From the NCBI GenBank assembly GCA_964406705.1, contig CAYOSS010000015.1, positions 1 to 29,295 of the forward strand: a stretch of 29,295 bases of DNA, given 5' to 3'. Shown in pieces: positions 7,988 to 15,852 of the stretch. A model generated the notes under the pieces. The model saw only the letters and a program-made list of their open reading frames with translations, ran no database searches and had not been told where the DNA came from. Position numbers and translations under genes: made by a program. The DNA is from CAZRRV01 sp964406705. Lineage in GTDB: Bacteria > Bacillota > Clostridia > Oscillospirales > Acutalibacteraceae. The first letter of the stretch is position 1. Each line of letters starts with the position of its first letter.

Positions 7988-9550
7988 CTACTTCAAATAA
8001 TTGTCCGGCAGATCGTTTTCGAGTAGGACGGCGCCCGATGGGGTGACGAGCGAGCAGGCCCGGTTGAACGCCCCGGCGAAGCTGTGCTCCACGTAGATGT
8101 TGCCCTCGTCGAAGCCGGCGGCGAGCGCGCCCGCCCTAATCGGGACCGCCCGCTCCTCGCCTACCAGGATTATTATATCGCACACCCCGGCGGCGTTAGA
8201 ACCGAACTCGCGGTTGTACCTGTCCTCTTGTTCGCCGAGCTCCACCATTCCCGGGGTGACCAGAATTTTGGGGGACGCGTCGATTTCCTTTAATACGGAC
8301 AAAGCCGCCGCCGCGCCGTGGGGGTTGGAGTTGTAGGCGTCGTCTATCAGCAGAGCGCCGCCCGGCAGGGTTTTGGGCTCCAGGCGGTGGGGGACGGGCT
8401 TCAGCGTGGATACGGCGTACTCAATATCGCGGGGCTCTACGCCGAGATCCAGAGCGACTGCCGCCGCCCCCGCTATGTTCACCGCGTTGTGTGCCCCGAG
8501 CAGGCGCGTCGCGAGGTTCAGGGCGACCTCCCCGTAGCGAAGCGTCATACGCAGCCCGTCCCGCCCGTGGGACAGCCCCGTGACCCGGCAGGAGCAGTTT
8601 TCCCCCTCGCCGTAGAATACGCGGTTCGCCCGCCCCGTCTCGCCGCGCAGGTACTCGTTGTCGCCGTTGAGATAAATCTTGCCGCCCTTCGCCGCGACGT
8701 AGTCGGCTAACTCAAGCTTTGTCGCCTTGACCGTTTCCACCGAGCCGAAAGTGTCGAGGTGCTGCGGGCCGACGGAGGTGACTATCCCTATAGAGGGGTC
8801 GGCTATGCGGCAAAGCTCCGCGATGTTCCCGCGCCGCTTAGCGCCCATTTCCGCGACGAATACCTCCGTCTCCGGGCGAAGCCGCTCCCGCACGGTGCGC
8901 ACGACCCCCATCGGGGTGTTGTAGCTTTCCGGCGTGGCGAGGGTGTTGTACTTCTCCTGTAAAATCCTCGCCAAAATGGATTTTGTGCCGGTCTTTCCGT
9001 AGCTCCCCGTAACGCCTATCGTGATAAGCCCCGGCACGGAGCGCAGCCGGCGTTTCGCGTCGTGAGTGTAGCGCGCCGCTATCGCCTTCTCGAGCGGGTA
9101 GGTGAGGGCCCAGCCGAGGAGAGTGGGGATAGGCGGGATGAAGGTGAACACCACCGCCGCGTAAGCCGCCTTCAGGTAGAGCAGGGGCAGGAGGGCGGCG
9201 GCGGCGAAGAGCAGGCATTCCGCAACAAGGAGCCGCTTCACCCGGGCGGTGAACTTGAGCTTTATGGTGGAGTGCCTTTGCAGGTTTACCGCGCGGACGA
9301 TTTTCGCGGAGGACACGGCGGCGACGCACGCGAGGAGCACCGCGCCGTAGCTTTTGGGGGTGACTGCGGCGAGCGCGAGGGTCAGCCCGACGGCGGGCAG
9401 GAGCAGCCGTTTGGAGAGCCTGCCCTTAAGCCAGCGGAAGTACCGGGCGGGGTAGTAGCCGTTTTGCTGAAGCATTTGAATTTGCCGGAGCGTGCCGAAC
9501 ACGCCCTCTACCGAGAGCAGCCCAAGCGCGATAAAGAACAGTATCCTCAT
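7988..9550 (-). CDS. murF: MurF-type UDP-MurNAc-tripeptide--D-Ala-D-Ala ligase with membrane N-terminus
   Basis: Mur ligase adding the D-Ala-D-Ala dipeptide to UDP-MurNAc-tripeptide. The catalytic part (about 175-520) has the ATP loop TGSYGKTGTK (Lys186), the AEMGAKRRGNI segment of MurF-type enzymes, SVGPQHLDTFGS, LLGAHNAVNIAGA (the central Mur-ligase HN motif) and DDAYNSNP typical of the MurF C-terminal domain. Unusually, about 170 residues precede it and contain roughly four to five hydrophobic segments (about 2-19, 50-82, 106-148), so the enzyme is probably tethered to the membrane. Classical MurF is soluble and about 450 residues. The ATG at 9550 is preceded by AGAGG at about 10 nt. It lies in one direction with the upstream hydrolase and downstream ddl. 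A related Mur-ligase-like role cannot be fully excluded, but the ddl neighbour supports MurF. Confidence 0.88.
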   Translation of the reverse strand: MRILFFIALGLLSVEGVFGTLRQIQMLQQNGYYPARYFRWLKGRLSKRLLLPAVGLTLALAAVTPKSYGAVLLACVAAVSSAKIVRAVNLQRHSTIKLKFTARVKRLLVAECLLFAAAALLPLLYLKAAYAAVVFTFIPPIPTLLGWALTYPLEKAIAARYTHDAKRRLRSVPGLITIGVTGSYGKTGTKSILARILQEKYNTLATPESYNTPMGVVRTVRERLRPETEVFVAEMGAKRRGNIAELCRIADPSIGIVTSVGPQHLDTFGSVETVKATKLELADYVAAKGGKIYLNGDNEYLRGETGRANRVFYGEGENCSCRVTGLSHGRDGLRMTLRYGEVALNLATRLLGAHNAVNIAGAAAVALDLGVEPRDIEYAVSTLKPVPHRLEPKTLPGGALLIDDAYNSNPHGAAAALSVLKEIDASPKILVTPGMVELGEQEDRYNREFGSNAAGVCDIIILVGEERAVPIRAGALAAGFDEGNIYVEHSFAGAFNRACSLVTPSGAVLLENDLPDNYLK

Positions 9551-9584
9551 CCGTCCGCCGCCTCTTTTCGTGCGGATTAGCGCT

Positions 9585-9720
9585 TTACGCCGAGAAGCTG
9601 CCGGACATCGGGTTTGCCGTTGCCGGCTGTCGGGTTACGCCGAGAAAGCCGCTATTGTCGGGTTATGCTGGGGGAAATGTCGGCTACCCGGTTATGCCGA
9701 GGAAATTATCGATAATCGGG
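9585..9720. repeat. 28-29 bp tandem array overlapping the hydrolase 3' end
   Basis: Four to five units of 28-29 bp (one shortened to about 22) read on the minus strand as CCCGA...TTTCTCGGCGTAA. The first unit, 9692-9720, is the coding sequence for the hydrolase C-terminus (PIIDNFLGI), and the stop codon falls in the second unit, so the array begins inside the gene and continues toward murF. Confidence 0.7.
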
Positions 9721-10595
9721 TAGACCGCGCCGGGGCGTTCCGCGAACACCCAGTGACCCGCCCCGGGGATCACGCAAAGCCCGCAGTCGGGAATGGTCTT
9801 CTCCATACGCCGCGCCATATAAAGGGGGGTCGCGGTGTCGTTCTCGCCCCAGATTAACAGGGTGGAGGCTTTGACGGCGGGCAAAACATCGCCTATGTCG
9901 GAGTTTACAAGCCCGTTCAGCGTCTGCCGCAGGACGGGGGGCGCAGCCGCGTAATCCGCCGAGCCGAAGCGGGAACGCAGCCTCTCGAGCGTCCCCGCGG
10001 TGTGCTTTTTCAGCGGAGGGAGGGTGAGGAAGCGCCGCGCGGTCTTGTACGCGAGGACCTTCAGCCGTTTAGCGGGGGAGGATTTGGTCCGTAGTCCCGC
10101 CGCCCCGAAGAGGATCATCTTTGGCGGGTTTAGCAGCCCCGTCCCCGCCATATAGAGGGCGACCCGCGCCCCGTGGGAGTGGGCGATAATGACGGGGTCG
10201 CGTATGTTCAGGTGATTTAGCACCGCCAGAACCGCGTCGGCGTAGTCCCGCACGGTGAGGGGTTTTTCAGGGAGGGAGCTGCCCCCGCAGCCCGGGAAAT
10301 CGAGGGCTACAAGGCGGTAGCCGGTCCCCTCAAGGCGTGAGATTATCCCCCGGAACGCGCCGGAGTCGCTGCCCCACCCGTGGAGGAAAAGTATAGTGCC
10401 GCGCCGCGCTGCGGGCGTGTTAGCTGTGTACCCCGGGCCGCCCGTATCGCGCGGATTGCCTGTATCTTGGGGGTTGCCCGTATTCTGCGGGTCGCCCGTA
10501 TCTTGGGAGCTGTCTGTATTTCGGGGGTCGTTTGCATAATCGGGACCGCCCGTATCGCTGTAGGACAGGCGCCCGCCGTTATAGTCAAGATTCAT
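9684..10595 (-). CDS. Alpha/beta hydrolase with an in-frame 6-residue repeat insert
   Basis: A 303-residue serine hydrolase of the alpha/beta fold; substrate unknown. Visible elements: oxyanion strand ILFLHGWGSDS, nucleophile elbow AHSHG, acid in GENDTATP, and the catalytic histidine in GAGHWVFAERP. The expected N-terminal beta-hairpin (LDYNGGRLSYSDTG) is separated from the HGW strand by about 40 residues rich in D, T, G, N and P (DTGDPQ, NTGNPQ, DTGNPR and similar) encoded by six 18-bp units. The insert should be a flexible loop far from the active site. The gene precedes murF and ddl on the same strand, so a cell-wall or precursor-related role is possible but only inferred. The ATG at 10595 is the first in frame; no strong ribosome site was seen. 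Confidence 0.85.
   Translation of the reverse strand: MNLDYNGGRLSYSDTGGPDYANDPRNTDSSQDTGDPQNTGNPQDTGNPRDTGGPGYTANTPAARRGTILFLHGWGSDSGAFRGIISRLEGTGYRLVALDFPGCGGSSLPEKPLTVRDYADAVLAVLNHLNIRDPVIIAHSHGARVALYMAGTGLLNPPKMILFGAAGLRTKSSPAKRLKVLAYKTARRFLTLPPLKKHTAGTLERLRSRFGSADYAAAPPVLRQTLNGLVNSDIGDVLPAVKASTLLIWGENDTATPLYMARRMEKTIPDCGLCVIPGAGHWVFAERPGAVYPIIDNFLGITG
10440..10562 (-). repeat. In-frame 18-bp minisatellite inside the alpha/beta hydrolase
   Basis: On the plus strand six consecutive 18-bp units begin at 10440, 10458, 10476, 10494, 10512 and 10530, plus a partial unit at 10548; most start GCC(C/T)GTAT. Because 18 is a multiple of three, it encodes a six-residue repeat and keeps the frame open. 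Confidence 0.88.
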
Positions 10596-10656
10596 CGGAC
10601 ACCCGGCTTTCGTTTCTTTTTAGCTGGCTGCTGTTGGCTGATGGCTGGGGGAGCTT

Positions 10657-11808
10657 TCTCTCGCTGCGCGAGGGAGTTTTGCGGGGCGAGGACTTTGGCA
10701 TCGCCCGGCTCCGGGGCTTCTTCTCGCTGACACGAGGGTGGCTTGGCGGTACCGGGAGCTTAGCTCCGCCTGTTAAGGCAGATTTCTTCTCGCTAACGCG
10801 AGGGTACCTTATTTATTCCCCCAGCGCGGCTGGGGAACGATGTCCGCTTTTCTTCTCTTCGCCGACAGGCGCGGCTGAAAGAAGAAAAGCGGACAGAAAA
10901 GAAGTTCAGCGCGCCGGCTTGCTTCTACGCCGAACACTGAGCGGTTACGGGGTAGCCGCCACCTATACCGTTACCTTTGTGCCTAAGAGGATAGTCCGGA
11001 GATACCGCCGACGCCGGCTCCGGGACCCCGCCGGTGTCATTCAGAGCCCGCCGAGCCCGGTACAAAAGGCTCGCCGGGTCAGGATGCCGCGCCGTTATCG
11101 ATTGGGGCTCGGTTATTGCGGGGTAGCTTTTTGCTTGTCGGTCGGGGTAAACTCGCAGATATGCAGGGAACCTCCTCTCTTCCCGTATGGGGTAGCTGTC
11201 GCGCTACTCGGTAGCCGAGGCGGAATCAAGAAAGCCCCCGACACCACTGAACTACCCTTCGCACCGGCGAACCTCCGGGCTCCCTGGCAGGGCTCCCCGC
11301 ACATTCGCGAGCCTGCCCGAACCGGCAGGCAAAAGCTATCCTATAGCACCAAGCCCAAAGCGATAGCGACGAGCTTTCCTAAACCTGCGAGCCTTTTGCA
11401 TCCAACTCTGCGAGCCGAGAATGAACACGGCGGGGTCCCGGAGCCGGCGTCGGCGGAACCACTGCACCAACCTCGTAGGCACAAGGACCGCCGTACAGGT
11501 GGCGGCTACCCCCAAACCACTCGGTGAGTGGCGTTGAAGCAAGCCGGTCCGCCTGAACTTCTTTTCTGTCCGCTTTTCTTCTTTCTGCCGGACCGTTCCG
11601 GCACAGAGAAGAAAAGCGGACATCGTTCCCCCAGCGCAGCTGGGAAAAATTAGAAAGCTACCCTCGCGTAGCGAGAAGAAGCCGCCTTAACAAGTAGAGC
11701 CGAGTAAGCCGCCGGTATAGTCGAGCTACCCTCAGCCGAGAGTGAAAAGCGGACCCGCTGCCCAGCCGCGCCGGGAAAGGCGAAAAGACGGCCCTCGTGT
11801 CAGCGGGA
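10657..11808. repeat. Interspersed palindromic element, copy A
   Basis: This occupies the divergent spacer between the hydrolase and the V-ATPase operon. The core palindrome has left arm 10819-11168 and right arm 11296-11645, inverted to each other, with a spacer of about 130 bp. Each arm starts at its outer end with CCCAGCGC(G/A)GCTGGG, then a hairpin (10842-10894 and 11568-11621) with outer stem GTCCGCTTTTCTTCT/AGAAGAAAAGCGGAC. Outside the core, 60-90 bp modules with CTCGCTAACGCGAG-type mini-palindromes repeat on both sides. Open frames across it do not resemble proteins. No transposase was seen. Confidence 0.85.
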
Positions 11809-11873
11809 ATAAGCCCCCGGGGATGTGGCGAAGCCCAACCGCCTTGCCGCCGGCAAAATTTTTCTTTTCCCCC

Positions 11874-11902
11874 TTGTAGAGCGCCCCGAAATGTGCTACA
11901 AT
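11874..11902 (+). promoter_or_regulatory. Promoter of the V-ATPase operon
   Basis: TTGTAG (11874-11879) and TACAAT (11897-11902) are separated by 17 bp. A perfect 11-bp palindrome GCTATTATAGC (11920-11930) lies a few bases past the expected start and could be an operator or early transcript feature. The leader to the first ATG is about 70 nt. Confidence 0.75.
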
Positions 11903-11979
11903 AAACGGTAGCGGTTAGTGCTATTATAGCAGAGTTCGCGGGAATTTGCAAAGGTTTTTTCGGGGAGGAGGAGGGCGCT

Positions 11980-12300
11980 ATGGCGCGTGAGATTGTCGAC
12001 GCTATCCGGGAGGCGGAGGAGCGGGCCGCGGGCATTGTCGCGGAAGCCGAGGCCCGCGCGGAGGAGATCCGCCGGGACGCCGCCGCCCGCCGCAACGCCG
12101 TGGCGAAAGAGGAAAAGTCCGCCTCGGAGCGCGGGGCGGGCGAGATTTTGGCCGGGGCGCGGTCCGCCGCCGAGGAATCTCTCTCCGCCGCCAAAACAGC
12201 CGCCGACGGGGAGGCGGAGCGCCTGCGCGAGGTCGCTTTCTCCCGCCGGGACGATGCCGCCCGCGCCGCCGCCAAGGCGATGTTTGAGGGGAAGATTTAG
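11980..12300 (+). CDS. ntpF: V-type ATPase peripheral stalk subunit G/H (NtpF/AhaH-like)
   Basis: A 106-residue, almost wholly helical, alanine/glutamate/arginine-rich protein (EAEERAAGIVAEAEARAEEI...) with the continuous heptad pattern of the small peripheral-stalk subunit. It pairs with subunit E to link the catalytic head to membrane subunit I. It is first in the operon, with a strong ribosome site (GGAGGAGG) about 8 nt before the ATG. Sequence conservation in this family is low; the call rests on composition, size and position directly upstream of the other V-ATPase genes. Confidence 0.8.
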   Translation: MAREIVDAIREAEERAAGIVAEAEARAEEIRRDAAARRNAVAKEEKSASERGAGEILAGARSAAEESLSAAKTAADGEAERLREVAFSRRDDAARAAAKAMFEGKI

Positions 12301-12742
12301 CCGGGCGCCCGGTGCTGCCGCTTTTATTCATTGGCAGGGCGCCCGGTGCCGCCGCTTTTATTTGTTGGCGGTCAGTTAGCGCCGCCTTCTTTTGCAGATT
12401 GCCCGGCGGTGCCGACTTTTGCCGGCCGCTTGGCGGTATCGCTTTTTGACGGTCATCCGGCTGAGCTATCTTTGCCGGCCGCCCGGCGCCGGCATTTTAT
12501 GCCGGACATCCAGAGATGTTACTTTTACCGCACTCGGTGGAGCTGTCTTTGCCGGTCGCTCGCTGATGTTGACTTTTGCCGGGCGCTTGGCGGTGCCGTC
12601 ATTTGCCGGTAACCCGGAGGGGCTGCCTTTTACCGACCGTCAGGCGGCGCCATCTTTTGCCGGTTGTCCGGCGGCTCCGCCTTTTGGCGGGCATTCGGCG
12701 GAGCGGAGCCGCCGGCGGCAGCCTTTGGATGCCATATTTACC
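12301..12742. repeat. 27-bp tandem array between ntpF and ntpI
   Basis: About 15 degenerate units of 26-27 bp with consensus core YYGGCGGTGCCG-CTTTTGCCG fill the spacer from the ntpF stop to the ntpI ribosome site. The array is by chance open in the ntpI frame, giving a nine-residue periodic peptide (for example PSFAGNPEG, PSFAGCPAA). I treat it as untranslated because it has no ribosome site and the family start is downstream. Confidence 0.75.
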
Positions 12743-12760
12743 GGGAGAGGGGGTGGTTCT

Positions 12761-14725
12761 TTGGCGAAAATGCCTATGCTTCGCGTGGAGGTAGCCGCGC
12801 ATAAAACCAAGCGTAAGGCAATCTTGGAGTACCTGCAGCGCTCGGAGCGGGTGGAGATCCTCGACGAGGGGTGCCGGGAGGGGTTCTTCCGGCAGGATAC
12901 CGAGGCCGAGGTGCAGAGTTTCGAGCGCAACCGCAAGGCGGCCGAGCGTGCCCTCGCCATTCTGGATGAGTACGCCCCGGTGAAGAAGGGTATGCTTTCT
13001 GGCTTTAAGGGGCGGCGCGAGGTCTCCCCGGCGGAGTTCGCGAGGGAATCCGCCCGCGAGAAAGCCGCCGTGAGCCTTCTCGCCGAGATAGCGGGGCTTC
13101 AGGAGACCGTGGCGGAGACGCGCGGGGAAATCTCCCGTAAGCGCGCGCTGATCCCCCAGTACGCCGCCTGGGAGAACCTCGATATTCCCACGGTTTTTAC
13201 AGGTACGGATAAGACCGCCGCGTTTTTCGGGGTTTTTCCGGGGTCAAAGACCCTGCCCGAGATATACGAAGCGGTGGGAGCCTCGTTCGGAGAGCCGTTT
13301 TGCGTGGAAATAGAGGGCGTTCTCCCTGAGCAGACAGCGGTGTTCGCGGTTTGCCGAAAGGCGGACGCGGGCGACTTCGAAGCCGCCTTGCGCGGGGCGG
13401 GGTTCGCGGCGGGAGCGCCCGTCACTCACCACACCCCGGCGGAGAAAACTCGCCGCCTCGAAGCAGAAATAGCCGCTCTTGAGGAGAAATCCTCCGCGGC
13501 GGCGGAAAAAATCAGGGAGTTGGCCGGCCGCAGAGCCGAGATAGAGCTCGCCTGCGACTCGTTTACCGCGCGGGAGGAGAAGTACCGCGTTATAGCGGAG
13601 CTTGACCAGACCAAAAGCGCGTTCGTAGTGACGGGGTATGTCGCGGAGCGTGACTTCCCGCGCCTCGAGAGGGATTTAACCGAGAAGTTCGGCGCGGTGG
13701 TGGAGTGTTCTCCGGCGGGGGACGACGCCCCCGTGAGGCTTCAGAGCAACGCCTTCACCGCCCCCGCCGCCGGGATCACCGCTATGTACGCTATGCCGGG
13801 CAAGGGAGACATCGACCCGACGCCCCTGATGAGCTTTTTCTACTACCTGCTGTTCGGGATGATGCTCTCCGACGCGGGGTACGGGCTGCTCCTTTTGATC
13901 GGCTCGCTCCTTCTTATAAAGATATACAAGCCTGAGGAGAAGATGCGGCGCAACCTCCAGCTTTTCGCCTACTGCGGGGTGTCGACCTGCTTTTGGGGAG
14001 TGATGTTCGGCAGCTATTTCGGAAACGCGATACCGACTATATCCGAGTTTTTCTTCGGGCACAGGGTGAACATTCCCCCGGTGCTGTTCGACCCGATGGA
14101 GGGCACTTCCGCCGTGACTATGCTCATCCTCAGCCTCGCGCTGGGCCTCGTGATGGTGGTGGCGGGGCTTGCCGCGAACATCTATACATTGAGCCGCAAC
14201 GGCGACCCCTGGGAGGGGATTTTGGGCAGCGGCTCGTGGATATTGGTGCTCTTGGGAGTGGCGGCGCTCGCGGTGGGGTTCGTCTCGTTCGCCCCGCTGA
14301 AAACCGCGGGGATAGCGGCGGCGGCGCTCGGCGTGCTGATGCTGTTCGCCAACGGGGTGCGCAAGAAGGGGTTCCTTGGGATATTCTCCGGCCTTGTCAG
14401 CCTTTACGACGTCACCGGTTACGCGAGCGATTTAATGTCTTTTTCCCGGCTGATGGCGCTGGGGCTTACCACCGCCGCGATGAGCCAGGTGTTCAACCAG
14501 CTTTGCACTTTGGGTGGAAAGGGTTTCTTCGGCACGGTGCTGTTTATAGTGGTGTTCGTTGTGGGGCACTTAATCAATTTCGCGCTAAACGCGTTGGGCG
14601 CGTACGTCCACACGCTGAGGCTCCAGTATGTGGAGCTTTTCTCGAAGTTTTATGAGGGCGGAGGGCGAGCGTTCGAGCCGTTTAGCGGGCATACTAAGTA
14701 TATAAAAGTCAGGGAGGACGAATAG
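12761..14725 (+). CDS. ntpI: V-type ATPase membrane subunit I (a-subunit)
   Basis: The stator membrane subunit that forms the ion half-channels against the c-ring. With the TTG start at 12761 the product is 654 residues, normal for the family. The cytosolic half (about 1-345) contains long coiled-coil stretches, and the C-terminal half has about seven to eight membrane segments beginning at DPTPLMSFFYYLLFGMMLSDAGYG, a hallmark of subunit I. DVTGYASDLMSFSRLMALGL carries the conserved membrane arginine expected to face the c-ring carboxylate. TTG is preferred because GGGAGAGGGGG lies at 12743-12753, correctly spaced; the ATG codons at 12770 and 12776 are possible alternatives. A longer in-frame start upstream would translate the 27-bp array and is unlikely. 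Confidence 0.93.
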   Translation: MAKMPMLRVEVAAHKTKRKAILEYLQRSERVEILDEGCREGFFRQDTEAEVQSFERNRKAAERALAILDEYAPVKKGMLSGFKGRREVSPAEFARESAREKAAVSLLAEIAGLQETVAETRGEISRKRALIPQYAAWENLDIPTVFTGTDKTAAFFGVFPGSKTLPEIYEAVGASFGEPFCVEIEGVLPEQTAVFAVCRKADAGDFEAALRGAGFAAGAPVTHHTPAEKTRRLEAEIAALEEKSSAAAEKIRELAGRRAEIELACDSFTAREEKYRVIAELDQTKSAFVVTGYVAERDFPRLERDLTEKFGAVVECSPAGDDAPVRLQSNAFTAPAAGITAMYAMPGKGDIDPTPLMSFFYYLLFGMMLSDAGYGLLLLIGSLLLIKIYKPEEKMRRNLQLFAYCGVSTCFWGVMFGSYFGNAIPTISEFFFGHRVNIPPVLFDPMEGTSAVTMLILSLALGLVMVVAGLAANIYTLSRNGDPWEGILGSGSWILVLLGVAALAVGFVSFAPLKTAGIAAAALGVLMLFANGVRKKGFLGIFSGLVSLYDVTGYASDLMSFSRLMALGLTTAAMSQVFNQLCTLGGKGFFGTVLFIVVFVVGHLINFALNALGAYVHTLRLQYVELFSKFYEGGGRAFEPFSGHTKYIKVREDE

Positions 14726-14726
14726 T

Positions 14727-15200
14727 ATGAGTATGGGAACTGTATACGCGCTTTTGGGGGCGGCGATAGCCACGTTTATGGCGGGCATCGGCTCCATCAG
14801 GGGTGTCGGAATGGCGGCCGAAACGGGCATGGGGGTGCTCTCGGAGAACCCGTCCATGTTCGGCAAACTGCTCGTGCTGGAACTGCTGCCCGGCACGCAG
14901 GGGCTGTACGGGTTCATCGTCACGTTTATGATACTGCTGAATATCGGCATTTTGGGCGGCAGCGCGGAGATGACTACTCTTAAAGGGCTGCTCTACCTCG
15001 CGTCCTCGCTGCCCATAGGTATCGGGGGGCTGATTTCCGCCATAGCGCAGGGGAAGGCCGCCGTCGCGGGGATTTCCCTCTCGGCCAAACGCCCCTCGGA
15101 GTTCTCCAAGGCTATGGTCTCGACCACTCTGGTGGAGATTTACGCGCTGTTGGCGTTTATCGTCTCGCTGCTCTCCGTGATCGGCGTATCCAACTTATAA
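14727..15200 (+). CDS. ntpK: V-type ATPase c-ring subunit K, predicted Na+ binding
   Basis: A 157-residue proteolipid with two fused hairpins (four membrane helices), the doubled form of V-type c subunits. Residues matching the Na+ site of Enterococcus hirae NtpK are present: Leu54, Thr57, Gln58 and Tyr61 in LLPGTQGLYG, Gln108 in IAQGK, and the ion-carrying Glu137 in LVEIYAL (E. hirae L61, T64, Q65, Y68, Q110, E139). Na+ specificity is inferred from these ligands. An extra acidic residue, Glu52, sits where the E. hirae protein has Gln. The start is one base after the ntpI stop. Confidence 0.95.
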   Translation: MSMGTVYALLGAAIATFMAGIGSIRGVGMAAETGMGVLSENPSMFGKLLVLELLPGTQGLYGFIVTFMILLNIGILGGSAEMTTLKGLLYLASSLPIGIGGLISAIAQGKAAVAGISLSAKRPSEFSKAMVSTTLVEIYALLAFIVSLLSVIGVSNL

Positions 15201-15209
15201 AAACGCGCG

Positions 15210-15782
15210 ATGGGCAACGCCGAGAATTTAACCGCGAGGATAGTTTCCGACGCCCGCGCCGAGGCGGAGGGGATAGTCTCCGCCGCGAGCAGAGAGGCCG
15301 AGGAGTCCGTAGCGAGGGCCAAGGCGGAGGCTGCGGCGGCGGGGAAGGCCGTCATAGCGGAGGCCGAGAGAAAAGCCGCCGCGATAGCGGAAAACGCCAA
15401 ATCCGGGGCGGCTCGGGTGCGCGCGGGAGTGCTGCTCGCCGCGAGGCGCGAGGAGATAGACTTAGCGTGCCGGCGGCTGTTGGAGCTGCTCGGCGGCTGC
15501 CCCGTCGAGGAGTACTTCTCCCTGTTGGAGCGGCTGGCCCTTAAAGCGGCGACCGGCGAGCCGGGAGTGTTGGTGATGTCCCCCGAGGACGCCGGAAGGG
15601 TGCCGCCGGGCTTTTCGGAGCGTCTCGCGGGGCGGGGGATTGCCGTCGAGCCCGGCGACGTCGCGGGGGGCGGCTTTGTGCTGCGCTACGGCGACATCGA
15701 GATTAACTGCCTGTTCCCCGCGCTCTTGGAGGAGCGGCGCGCCGCCGTTGAGGACGCCGTCCGCGGGGTGCTGTTCGCGTAA
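15210..15782 (+). CDS. ntpE: V-type ATPase peripheral stalk subunit E
   Basis: A 190-residue protein with an N-terminal long alanine/glutamate/lysine helix (about 1-85), which pairs with the G/H subunit, and a C-terminal globular domain (about 95-190) that contacts the catalytic head. The terminal GGFVLRYGDIEINCLF matches the conserved GG-(V/F)-x-(D)...I-x-(D/N)-N/C-T/L-F pattern of subunit E. It begins 9 nt after ntpK with only a weak ribosome site, suggesting translational coupling. Position between K and C is the usual operon order. Codon composition does not differ from its neighbours. Confidence 0.92.
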   Translation: MGNAENLTARIVSDARAEAEGIVSAASREAEESVARAKAEAAAAGKAVIAEAERKAAAIAENAKSGAARVRAGVLLAARREEIDLACRRLLELLGGCPVEEYFSLLERLALKAATGEPGVLVMSPEDAGRVPPGFSERLAGRGIAVEPGDVAGGGFVLRYGDIEINCLFPALLEERRAAVEDAVRGVLFA

Positions 15783-15820
15783 GGGACGTCGCGTGCCGGT
15801 AAGCTCGCGTAATATTCAGC
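15774..15820 (+). repeat. Three 15-16 bp units starting at the ntpE stop codon
   Basis: Units at 15774-15788, 15789-15804 and 15805-15820 each open with (T)TCGCGT; in the first, TTCGCGTAA is the final Phe-Ala-stop of ntpE. A small example of the stop-codon-anchored arrays seen elsewhere in the window. Confidence 0.5.
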
Positions 15821-15852
15821 GGTAAAACTTTAGAGGAGAGAGGGGGGCGAAC

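Noticed and set aside
10532..11527. 331-codon frame across palindromic element A
   Set aside because: It crosses inverted arms and is not maintained in the other copies; composition is R/S/P-rich and no start signal was found.
12392..12760. N-terminal extension of subunit I by about 123 residues
   Set aside because: It is a translation of the 27-bp tandem array; the family length and the GGGAGAGGGGG site support the TTG at 12761.
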